From positions 19,675,555 through 19,739,554 of the forward strand of contig ML677333.1 in the NCBI GenBank assembly GCA_007922305.1: a stretch of 64,000 nucleotides of DNA, in the 5' to 3' direction. The DNA is from Dermatemys mawii (taxonomy: Eukaryota > Chordata > Testudines > Dermatemydidae). Positions 45,765-54,960 of the stretch are shown piece by piece. Position numbers and translations under genes: made by a program. Below the pieces are notes generated by a model. That model was not told the DNA's origin, ran no database searches, and was given only the letters and a program-made list of their open reading frames with translations. The first letter of the stretch is position 1, and each line of letters opens with the position of its first letter.

Positions 45765-46015
45765 ATGTATGAAAATTTTAATAACATTCTGCACTTCTCT
45801 GGTATCTCCCAGCTGAGGATCTCAAAGTACTTTACAAGCAGTAATTGAGTCTCACGCACACCTTGAAAAAGCTGGAAAGTGTTGTTATATCCATCTCTAG
45901 ATATGGAAACTGAAGAACAGATAGGTTCAGCTGTTGCCCAGATTCCTGCTGTGAGTGAGTGGCTGTGACATTTGGGGATCACACAGCCAGTAAGGGACTC
46001 TCTCACCACCTGCCT
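45765..46015 (-). repeat. MIR-like CORE-SINE remnant
   Basis: CTCAAAGTACTTTACAAGCA, then CCATCTCTAGATATGGAAAC, TGAAGAACAGATAGGTTCAG and GGGGATCACACAGCCAGTAA follow a reverse-complement MIR-type layout. It is diverged. Confidence 0.45.
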
Positions 46016-46420
46016 TGTAACTTTGGATGTCTTAATGCTATGCTGCCAAGGCCCACAGCCTTAACACCAGTAGTCAGCCTACAAGCATAAAGGTCTCACT
46101 CTGACTTCCACCAACCTTGTTACTTCTATCAGGGTGACTTCATCATCCCTTCTTTTACTAAGTCTCCTCAAATCTCTCTACTCCAAGTTCTTAATGGCCA
46201 GACACACAAACTTTTCCCCTTTGGTTCATCACCCCAGAAGGAGTGAAACCTGCCCCAGTTATCAGTTCACTTTAGGACACACACTACACAGTTTTCACAG
46301 AGACCTATTAGTAAATAACAAACAAACAAACAAGAGGTTTATTTAACACAAAAAGCACAGATTCAAAGATGAAATAGTAAGGGAAAGCAAAGGAACATCA
46401 GTTAAACAGAAAAGAAAAAT
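46016..46420. repeat. Possible LTR-like repeat
   Basis: TTAGTAAATAACAAACAAAC with AAGAGGTTTATTTAACACAA resembles the R-region antisense of an LTR (TTTATT = antisense AATAAA). CAAA simple repeats lie at 46318-46333. There is no coding and no clear ends. Confidence 0.3.
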
Positions 46421-47779
46421 AAAGATGCAATCTACACTTACACATTAGATAAAAATCAATCCCTTTTCTCACATAAGTGAACCATCCTTTGATTTGCCAG
46501 TGGGCCAACTGTCAGAGGGGTCAGCATCCCATCTAATAAATAATCCTGTACCATTGAGCTCAGTCTCACAATAGTTTTCACAGATGTTTGATTTTACATG
46601 TGGAAGTAGCCCCATTGAACTCATGGGAGTAAAGCTGAGCCCATACCTATATGTTTGTAGGATTGGACAACTGTTTGTAGATGCAAATTATAAAAACATA
46701 AAAATTCTCCACTTCTGATGGGTCTTTCCTCTTGATTTCCTCTACCAATTGGATTGCACATGATGATACTAAACACCAATTCACAGATTAAGAAAGAAGC
46801 TTTTGTTTCTTTTGTGTGCTCTTTTTGCTTTTTCTAATAGATTCCAGGGGTCATACGTTCTATGAAAGCTTCACCTTTCTTCTGTCCAGCACAGCTATGA
46901 CCCTGACCCTGCAAACTTAATTTTAACTTTACTCACTCCAGTAGTCCCACTGACTTCATCTCAGGAAAATGGTGCAAAAGGGAGCAATTTCAACAAGACT
47001 ACAAATATGGGTGAAGATAAACATGTGCATAAGTGTTTTCAGGATCAAGACCCAAAAACTTTTTATTTGCCAGCTTATAGAACTACTTACCACTTGAAGG
47101 ACACAACTTGCTTCGGTATGTTCCTTTTTATGAGCTGGTGAGAAAATGCTGATCGCTCAATGGAACAGCATGTGGAAAGTATTAATTTACTGTAATCAAA
47201 GCTTTCATTCTTTTAAAATGGAAATACAAAGTTTTAAAAGCAATTACCTTTTTAAAAAGAAATCTGACAAGGGACTTTTGCCTTTAGTGATATTTGTAGT
47301 ACTTGCTGAAATAAAACACATTCCAGACTGCTGTTACTGTGCTGTTGAATCTGCTGCAATCAACAATGGCATATTAACTGCCCTAAATGAGAGGCAATAT
47401 TATTCTGAGGGCTACATTGTATGAGAGGCAATATTTAGATAGATTAGAGACTCTTTATAATTCATTTAGCTAGCTGATATTTATGGTTAGATTTCACTAA
47501 TTATGACAAGGCTGACATTCCCATGACCAGATTTTTGTTTGCTTACTTTTCTGGTCCCTTACAGTTGCCATATAAGGGAGAAAGGGAGTAGAAAACACAT
47601 TACCTGGGACAATCTACTTTTACTGTAATTGAAAATAAAAATAATATGTAGCTAAAGCTTATCTGCTGGGATTTGTTGAAATCCCAAAACTGCCACATAT
47701 TATCATCATCTGAATCATGACCATTTCTCCCTTGGTAAAGGTAGAATGAGTCTGAAAGTAGGTTTCCCCAGTCTTTTGT
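46421..47779. other. No recognised feature
   Basis: AT-rich sequence. An AGCCCCATTGAACTCATGGG motif copy is at 46608-46627 and a more diverged one near 46950. A 92-codon stretch at 47146-47424 has no known domain. Confidence 0.35.
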
Positions 47780-49503
47780 GGGTGACAAAACTGAGGAATT
47801 GTCACAGATTGAAGTGTCACTAGAGGAGGTTTTGAAATTAATTGATAAACTTAACTGTAACAAGTCACCAGGACCAGATGACATCACCTAATAGTTCTTA
47901 AAGAACTCAAATGTGAAATTGCAGAACTATTAACAATGGTTTTTAACCTCTCCTTTAAATCAGCTTCTGTATCCAATTACTGGAAGATAGCTAATATAAT
48001 GCCACTATTTAAAAAGGGCTTTAGAGGTGATCCCAGCAATTACAGACCAGTAAGTCTAATGTCAGTACCGGGCAAATTAGTTGAAACAATAGTAAAGAAT
48101 AAAATTGTCAGACACAAATATTGAATGTATATTATTGGGCAAAAGTCAACATGGTTTCTGTAAAAGGAAATCATGTCTTACTAAGCTATTACAGTTATTT
48201 GAAGGGGTCAACAAACATGTGGACAAGGGGGGATCCAGTGGACATAGTGTACTTAGATTTCCACTTAGATTTTCTGAAAGCATTTGACAAGGTCCTTCAC
48301 CAAAGGCTCTTACATAAATTAAGTTGTCATGGGGTAAGGGAAAATCCTTTCATGGACTGACAAGTGATTAAATGACAGGGAACAAAGGGTAGGAATAAAT
48401 GGTAAATTTTCAAAATGGAGAGGGGTCACTAATGGTGTTCCCCAAGGGTCAGTCCTTGGACTAATCTGATTCAACTTATTCATAAATGATCTGGAGAAAG
48501 GGGGAAATAGTGAGGTGGCAAAGTTTGCAGGTGATACGAAACTGCGCAAGATAGTTAAGACCAAAGCAGACTGTGAAGAACTTCAAAAAGATCTCACAAA
48601 ACTAAGTGATTGGTCAACAAAATGGCAAATGAAATTTAATGTGGATAAATGTAAAATAATGCACATTGGAAAAAATAACTCCAACTATACATACAACATG
48701 ATGTGGATTAATTAGCTACAACTAATCAGGAAAAAGACCTTGGAGTCATCATGGATAGTTCTCTGAAGACATCCGTGCAGTGTGCAGCGGCAGTCAAAAA
48801 AGAAAAAAGGATGTTAGGAATCATTAAAAAAGGGATAGAAAATAAGATGGAGAATATTCTATTGCCCATATATAAATCCATGTATACTGCATACAGATGT
48901 GGTCTCCTGATCTCAAAAAAGATATACTGGTATTAGAAAAGGTTCAGAGAAGGGCAACTAAAATGATTAGGGGTTTAGAATATGTCCCATATGAGGAGAG
49001 ATTAAACAGGCTAGGACTATTCAGCCTGGAAAAGAGGAGGCTAAGGGGGGATATGATAGAGGTATATAAAATCATGAGCAGTGTGGAGAAAATGAATAAG
49101 GAAAAGTTATTTACTTGTTGCCACAATATAAGAACTAGAGGCCACCAAATGAAATTAATGAGCAGAAGGTTTAAAACAAATAAAAGGAAGTTCTTCTTCA
49201 CACAGTGCACACTCAACCTTGCCTGAAGATGATGTGAAGGCTGGGACTATAACAAGGTTTAAAAGAGAACTGGATAAATTCATGGCGATTAAGTCCACTA
49301 ATGGCTATTAGCCAGGATGAGTAAGGGTGTCCCTAGCCTCTGTCAGAGGGTGGTGATGGATGGCAAGAGATAGGTAATGATCAAGTGACCTGTTAGGTTC
49401 ACTCACTCCAGGGTACCTGGTATTGGCCACTGTCGGTAGACAGGATATTGAGCTGGACGGACGTTTGGTCTGACCCAGTACGGCCTTTCTTATGTTCTTA
49501 TCC
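47780..49503 (+). pseudogene. CR1/L3-like LINE, RT to 3' end, copy 1
   Basis: Order on the plus strand: SQIEVSLEEVLKLIDKLNCN and KSPGPDD (47806-47880), VSNYWKIANIMPLFKKGFRG and DPSNYRPVSLMSVPGKLVE (47970-48090), a frameshifted GDPVDIVYLDF...AFDKVLHQRLLHKL block (48230-48320), GVPQGSVLG-like GVPQGSVLGL (48434), VAKFAGDTKL (48518), LSDWSTKWQMKFNVDKCKIM (48605-48660), then LEKVQRRATKMIRGLEYVPY and EERLNRLGLFSLEKRRLRGD (48930-49050). It ends in CTGACCCAGTACGGCCTTTC and TTATGTTCTTATCC, a 3' end with a TTCTTATG-like short repeat. FADD has become FAGD. Stops make it inactive. The 3' end is shared with the copy at 53612-54640. Confidence 0.88.
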
Positions 49504-49624
49504 TCCGTTCTTACCCTTATTTTTCCTGTCCTAGACATGCATTTGTGGTTTAGCAGGAAGAGAATCTAAGGTTCAGACTCATCCAAGCTTTTTGTTTTCT
49601 AAAGCTGCCTATTTATCTTCCCTT

Positions 49625-49805
49625 ACAGACAATTATTCAGCTACCTCTAGATTACGAGGGCACTCCAAGGTGGGAGGGTCCCAGAGGTTGTAATGTCTAC
49701 AGCGCAATTAAACAACCCTGAAGCCTGAGCCTCAGGTTTCCAAATCAGCTGGCACCAGCCACACAGAGTGTCTAATTGCGGAGTAAACATATCCTCTAAT
49801 TACAC
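49625..49805. mobile_element. MITE-like DNA element fragment, copy 1
   Basis: GTAATGTCTACAGCGCAATT, AAACAACCCTGAAGCCTGAG, AAATCAGCTGGCACCAGCCA and GTGTCTAATTGCGGAGTAAA share order and wording with 61690-61790 (CCGCACAGCAATGAAACAGC, AGTCAGCTGGCAAAGGTCAG). GTCTACAGCGCAATTA and TAATTGCGGAGTAAAC are near inverted repeats. Confidence 0.5.
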
Positions 49806-50643
49806 TCTGTTTTGTAATCCCTGAAGGTATTATCTGGTCCTGTGAGGAGCTGAGCACTCACAACTTAACTGATGCCCCAAACTGTTAAGAATAGCATAGG
49901 GTTTAATCATACTGTTCACATGTAGCTCTTTGAAACTTGATGCATTTGTCTCATGAGATTTAGCTGACAGAAAATGGAAGGGTTAAAACAGGACCAGAGG
50001 CAATTACTCTGCTGAGGGAGGAAAAGAGACATTTCATGGTTATGTATAAAGTGCAAGAAGTTTTGAACAGGGTAGGAGCCCTAATTACTGTAAATAAAAC
50101 AAGTTTGGTGGTCAAGGAGGCACTTCATGTGCACAGTGTTAACAATTTTCAGTCACCCGGTATAGGCTTCCAAAACAGTCTGCTAGGTTTGTAGCCTATA
50201 GGTCAGAAGCAAAAAAAGTGCAGTGGGTGTCTAAAAAATGGAATAACTGCACTTGTGCTGACCACTACATATACTCCATTTAGCTCAATTGGTGCAATCC
50301 CAAGTTTGCCTTATATTGAGGAGTCAGGATCTGTGCAGCATGGGCAGTACGTATCAAAGGCCAGGACAGGCTAAGTGTCTCCTGACTCAGGCTGTGTCCC
50401 CACCTATGTTCCACCCCGAGGCCCTGCCCTGCCTCCCCCTCTACCTTGATTGCCAAACTGAGGTATTTTTAAGTGTACACTTAAAAGGCCTCAAATGGGG
50501 TTGTGTGCTTTTGGGGGGGCAAAGAAGAATTTGTCTTTGGAAAAACTGATCTGAAGCCAGCTGAAGCTGAATTCAGGCTCTTCTGAGAACTCTAGCCCTT
50601 TCACCTGTACTTAGATACCAGGATACCTATAGCATTAACCGAT
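49806..50643. other. No recognised feature
   Basis: Unique-looking sequence with short chance frames only. Confidence 0.35.
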
Positions 50644-50686
50644 CTTGTGTTGTTTGTGTTACCTCTGGTAACACAAACAACACAAG
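50644..50686. repeat. Perfect 20-bp hairpin with 3-base loop
   Basis: CTTGTGTTGTTTGTGTTACC (50644-50663), loop TCT, then GGTAACACAAACAACACAAG (50667-50686), an exact inverted copy. Confidence 0.97.
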
Positions 50687-52017
50687 CCAATTGCACCAGA
50701 AATTAATAATAGTGTTGTTACATAACAAATGGGACAGATCACACACTACGCTATGTGAACACAGTACACAGTAACAAATCAGCAGTTGCCAACTTTCACA
50801 TGATAAATAAGCACCCCGACTTTCACAATGAGCTAAAAATCAAGCCAATCCCCTTTCAAAACAGGGGCAAAACACACCAGTCCCTAAGAACTCCAACACT
50901 CTATGTGATTAGATCTCTCTGGTGTGCAGTCTGGGATTGTGGTGGGCCCACTATGCACCCTTGACTCTCTCCCCAACCTTGCCCCTGCTTGCCGTCCCCT
51001 TCCCTCCCCCCACCCCATTGTCCCTACTTGCCGGGAGCTGATCAAAAAATAAAAAAGCAACAAGTTACAAGCCAAACAAGCTACAAGCCAAAAACTAGCT
51101 AACAAGCAACTCACAAGTCAATTCAACCCAAAACAAGCCCAGTTTCTGTGTTTTTCATGGGTTTGGCATGTCTGTAAATCAGCTAGTGAAGAGTTTACCC
51201 TAGTTCTGATCTTTTCCAGCATCATCCAATTACACATATCTATGCCCCATAAACCCATCCAATGTTACCCTAAGACTTTCAGGGATGGAAAACATCTCCC
51301 AGTCACCTGCCAGTTATCCTGGCTACTCCATGTACAGAAAATACCAGTACAAATTATTTAAGCAAGAGTGCTTCCAAACCAGATTATGCCTGGCTTCATG
51401 AAAAATCTTTGCTAAATAGTATACACATTTTTATCTATTTAGGTTCTTATATTGTGCTCCTCTCTATAATATCTGCTAATAGTTGATCTTGGCTCTGGTG
51501 ATGCTCTAGTTTCAGCAAGTCATAATTCAACCTCGGTCAAACTGATATTGTAAGTGCTATTCACATGTCTTGTTCACCACCAGTCATATAACTTTCTGAG
51601 AACTGAATAGGTTCACAGGGGCAGCATCAGTTACTTGTATACAAGACAGGAAAGAAGAGCAGAATGTAAGAAATATACACTTGTATACTGTGGAGATGGT
51701 AATGATATTCAAGAAATGGAAAGTTTACTACATTTATAGTGAAAATAGTCGTATGCTGCTTCCTGAACCTGGGAACTCTGCAAGGGTAAAGCAGATAGCT
51801 CTTTAAGCTCTCCTTAAGTGAGCACTAGGTGAGGCAATTTTTGATTCCTAGGCAAGAATTATTTCTTCCAGGTGATTTGGCTATTGTTTTCAGCTTTGCA
51901 AAAAGGCCCACTTAAAACACCATCCACTGTGTCTCTGTGCATATATATATATTTGTGCCTGGGAATTTATTCTGTTAGCACATAAATATAATCAAGTCAA
52001 GATTTTATAAATAAAAT
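50687..52017. other. Mostly unassigned, with an ACAAGC-rich tract
   Basis: At 51055-51120 there are repeated ACAAG(C/T) steps (AGCAACAAGTTACAAGCCAA, ACAAGCTACAAGCC), next to a C-rich stretch at 50970-51020. It is probably part of an unclassified repeat. An ATATAT microsatellite is at 51942-51952. Confidence 0.35.
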
Positions 52018-52115
52018 CGCTTTCACCTAAGCAACCCCTAATTTTTTCTGATCAGTTCCTCTTTAGCTGTCAAGATGAAGTCTAATATAGAATTCCTCCT
52101 AGGGGCTGGCAATGG
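52018..52115 (-). mobile_element. CR1 endonuclease fragment
   Basis: The plus-strand blocks CACCTAAGCAACCCCTAATT, CAGTTCCTCTTTAGCTGTCA and TCTAATATAGAATTCCTCCT match 60539-60622 (ACCTAAGCAACCATTAACTT, CTAATATGGAATTCCCCC), which lies in the endonuclease part of the CR1 remnant at 58-62 kb. Confidence 0.55.
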
Positions 52116-52735
52116 TTCTCACGATGCTGGAACACTGGGTAATGAATTGTTTGAGTCACATATACATGTAAAAAAAGCCCAGAAAAATGTAAAAGAATCT
52201 TTGCTTTTGTATGTGCCTCTGCTGATGCAGGATTCCAGAATTTAGCTAAACAAGCTTCAGGGTTGTGTAACCCATGAAACCTGGCTTGTGTTTCTTACTC
52301 TGTACAACTTCAGTCTATGTAAATAGCAGGTGAAACAGAGTGTTATAGGGAATTGATAACTTCAGTTGGCCCCCAAGACAAGCAATAAGCAAAAACCCAA
52401 GTAATCAGTAAAGCCAAGTAACTCCTCCAACAGATGGAGGCAGTGAGATTAACAGCAGAGAACAATCATAGAAGCAGACAGAAGTTTTAGTAGGGTAAAA
52501 TGTATTAATTTAAGTTAGTTATTGTGATTTATGCATAACAATGTTTTAGTTGGTGGCTGAGAATGGGTAAGTGCATAGATAAGTGCACTGAGTCTGCGCA
52601 AAGTTGTGGAAGAGGGTATAAAAACGGTAATTGACAATAAGAGCACGGAAAAGAACAGAGGAAGAACATTGCTGAGATTTGAAAACAGTGGCCCTGTACC
52701 TAGGAGAGGTAACTTGATCAATTACTTTTCTTGAA
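52116..52735. other. No recognised feature
   Basis: Unique-looking sequence just 3' of a Penelope-like remnant. Confidence 0.35.
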
Positions 52736-52816
52736 TCAGAGGGGTAGCCGTGTTAATCTGGAATTGCAGAAGTGACAAAGAGTCCTGTGGCACCTTAAAG
52801 ACTAACTAAAGTTTTA

Positions 52817-52854
52817 GAGCATAAGCTTTCGTGGGCTAATACCCACTTCGTCGG
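52817..52854 (-). ncRNA. Hammerhead-ribozyme-like core in the Penelope-like 3' region
   Basis: Minus strand: CCGACGA (52854-52848), an extra A, stem GTGGG/CCCAC around TATTAG, GAAA (52830-52827), then GC-TTAT-GCTC (ends 52817). Stem III A-G-C/G-C-U pairs and the terminal UC fits a cleavage site. CUGAUGA has become CCGACGA; the U4-to-C change should prevent cleavage. It is a relic of the same motif seen at 22580-22617. Confidence 0.5.
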
Positions 52855-53077
52855 ATGCATGCAGTGGAAGTATCCAGGGGCAGGTATAAATAGGTAGGCA
52901 AGAACCAGGTTGGAGATAACAGGGTTAGTCCAATGAGGCTGAACCAGCTTGTTATCTCTAATCAGGGAGGGTGAGGTATTCCTCTAGCAGATGAACTGGA
53001 GATGTGAATAGCGAGAGAAGAGAAACTGCCTTTGTAGTTAGCTAGCCACTTTTTTGTTCAATCCTTGATTGATAGTA

Positions 53078-53560
53078 TCAAATTTGCAAATGAATTGCAA
53101 CTCTGCACTCTCTCTTTGCAGTCTGGTCTTGAAGTTTTTTTGCTGCAAAATGCTGACCTTTAAATCTTTTATAGTGTCCGGCGAGGTTGAAGTGCTCTCC
53201 TACAGGTTTTTGCATATTGCCATTCCTGATATCTGATTTGTGTCCATTTATCCTTTTTCGTAGGGACTGTCCAGTTTGGCCGATGTACATAGCAGAGGGA
53301 CATTGCTGGCACATAATGGCGTATATTACATTGGTAGATGTGCAGGTGAATGAACCAGTGATGGTGTGGCTGATCCGGTTTGGTCCTGTGATGGTGTTGC
53401 TGGTGTAGATGTGTGGGCAGAGTTGGTATCGAGGTTTGTTGCATGGATTGGTTCCTGAGTTAGAGTTATTATGGCGCGGTGTGCTGTTGCTGGTGAGAAT
53501 ATGCTTGAGGTTGTCTGTGGGCCAGGACTGGCCTGCCTCCCAAGGCCTGTGAAAGAGAGG
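53078..53560 (-). pseudogene. GIY-YIG endonuclease domain of a Penelope-like element
   Basis: An open stretch encodes, in order, LKHILTSNSTPRHNNSNSGT, NPCNKPRYQLC (a Cys-pair, zinc-finger-like motif preceding the nuclease), SHTITGSFTCTSTN, then VIYAIMCQQCPSAMYIGQTG and QSLRKRINGHKSDI, followed by PVGEHFNLAGH. The VIY...YIG spacing, the conserved Arg in LRKRINGH and the later EHFN are the GIY-YIG layout of Penelope-like retroelements, where the domain nicks the target for primed reverse transcription. The first ~65 residues of the same open frame (53791-53600) are antisense LINE sequence, so they are not part of this protein. A frameshift near 53080 separates the domain from its natural end. 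No RT is present. Confidence 0.85.
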
Positions 53561-53604
53561 GATTCCTGGACAACAATCCCTCTCTTTCACAGGCCTTGGG
53601 AGGC
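53535..53604. repeat. Perfect 28-bp hairpin at the Penelope/LINE junction
   Basis: The left arm 53535-53562 (GCCTCCCAAGGCCTGTGAAA...) and right arm 53577-53604 (...TTTCACAGGCCTTGGGAGGC) are exact reverse complements around a 14-base loop. The left arm continues normal Penelope-like sequence. The right arm is an inverted extra copy, after which LINE sequence begins. Confidence 0.97.
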
Positions 53605-53611
53605 AATCAAC

Positions 53612-54640
53612 GTTTAGCTGAAAAGGGGTAAACAGTGAAGTGGCAAAATTTGCAGATGATACAAAACTACTCAAGACAGTTAAGTCCAAAACAGACTGTG
53701 ATGAGCTAGAAAGGGATCTCACAAAACTGGGTGACTGGGCAATAAAATGGCAGATGAAATTCAATATTGATAAATGCAAAGTAATGCACATTAGAAATCA
53801 TACTCCCAATTACATATAAAATGATGGTGTCTAAACTAGCTGTTAGCACTCAAGAAAGATCTTGGAGTCACTGCGGATAGTTCTTTGAAAACTTTCACTC
53901 AATTTAATGTGGCAGCCAATTAAGCTAATAGAATGTTGGGAATCATTAAGAAAGGGATAGATAATAAGACAGAACATATCACATTGCCTGTATATAAATT
54001 CATGGTACACTCACATCTTCAATACTGAATGTAGATGTAGTTTCCCCATCTCAAAAAAAGATATATTGGAATTGGAAAAGGTTCAGAAAAAGGACAACAA
54101 AAATGATCAGGGGTGTGGAACAGCTGTCGTATGAGGAAAGATTAATAAAATTGGGGCTTTTCAGCTTGGAAAAAGAAAAGAATAAGGGCGATATACTAGA
54201 GGTCTATAAAATCATGACTGGTGTGGACAAAGAGTAAATAACACCTCCTTATTTACTTTCTCATAACACAAGAACTAGGGGTCACCAAATGAAATTAATA
54301 GGCAGCAGGTTTAAAACAAACAAAAGTAGTATTTCTTCACACAACACAAACTCAACCTGTGACATTCTTTGTCAGAGAATGTTGTGAAGGCCAAGACTAT
54401 ACCAGGGTTCAAAAAAGAACTAGATAAATTCATGGAGGACAGGTCCATCGATGGCTATTAGCCAGGATGGTGTCCCTAGCCTGTGTTTGCCAGAAGCTGG
54501 GAATGGGATGGATCTCTTGATGATTACCTGTTCTGTTCATTCCCTGCGAGGTACCTGGCATTGGACACCGTCAGAAGACAGAATACTGGGCTAGATAGAC
54601 CTTTGGTCTGATGCAGTCTGGCCATCCTTATGTACATCTC
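53612..54640 (+). pseudogene. CR1/L3-like LINE, RT end to 3' end, copy 2
   Basis: Same family as 47780-49503. It begins within the RT at EVAKFADDTKLLKTVKSK (53637; FADD is retained here), then LERDLTKLGDWAIKWQMKFN (53707-53766), DLGVTADSSLKTF-like (53859), NRMLGIIKKGIDNKTEHI, then EQLSYEERLIKLGLFSLEK with a broken start (54120-54175), RTRGHQMKLIGSRF-type and the 3' UTR, ending TTTGGTCTGATGCAGTCTGG and CCATCCTTATGTAC. It is truncated at the 5' side by the Penelope-like fragment and the hairpin. Confidence 0.85.
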
Positions 54641-54884
54641 TTCTGTCATTTTAAAAATGCTTTTGGTGGTGAATGTCAATATTAAAAGTAGAGCAGAGAA
54701 AAACTAAATTTCTATTGTGTGGAAAATTTCAGTATTGCAACATTTGTTTTTTTTTCCCCAAAAACTGAATGAAATGCTGAATTTTTCCATGGAATAGAAA
54801 TTCTAAGTGTCGTAATTAAATGCTTCAATATAAACAATTTGACCTTACCAAGATTGAAATGGTCCACTTAGGTTTGTTGAAATA

Positions 54885-54960
54885 ACATGTAACAAACACA
54901 CTGGATCAGACAAATAGTCCATCTAGCCCAGTATCCAGATGCTTCAGACATGAAATTAAA
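54885..54960 (-). mobile_element. 3' end fragment of the CR1/L3-like LINE family
   Basis: ACACTGGATCAGACAAATAG, TCCATCTAGCCCAGTATCCA is the reverse complement of the GGATACTGGGCTAGATGGAC / CTTTGGTCTGACCCAGT 3' end seen at 49441-49485 and 54584-54625. Confidence 0.65.

Larger units (their letters stand above)
52736..53600 (-). mobile_element. Penelope-like retroelement, 3' portion
   Basis: The minus-strand 3' terminus reads CACGGCTACCCCTCTGATTC. Upstream come the GTGCCACAGGACTCTTTGTC, TAGAGC and hammerhead-like blocks shared with the fold-back elements, a roughly 200-bp untranslated stretch, then the end of an ORF with a GIY-YIG endonuclease (53560-53078). The RT part is absent: homology ends in a 28-bp hairpin at 53535-53604, beyond which an oppositely oriented LINE starts. 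This copy links the short fold-back repeats to a Penelope-like parent. Confidence 0.8.

Noticed and set aside
47600..47887. 95-codon minus-strand open frame
   Set aside because: It overlaps antisense the start of the plus-strand LINE RT and has no independent motif.
53600..53791. N-terminal extension of the GIY-YIG open frame
   Set aside because: It is the antisense of plus-strand LINE RT sequence; the fusion is accidental.
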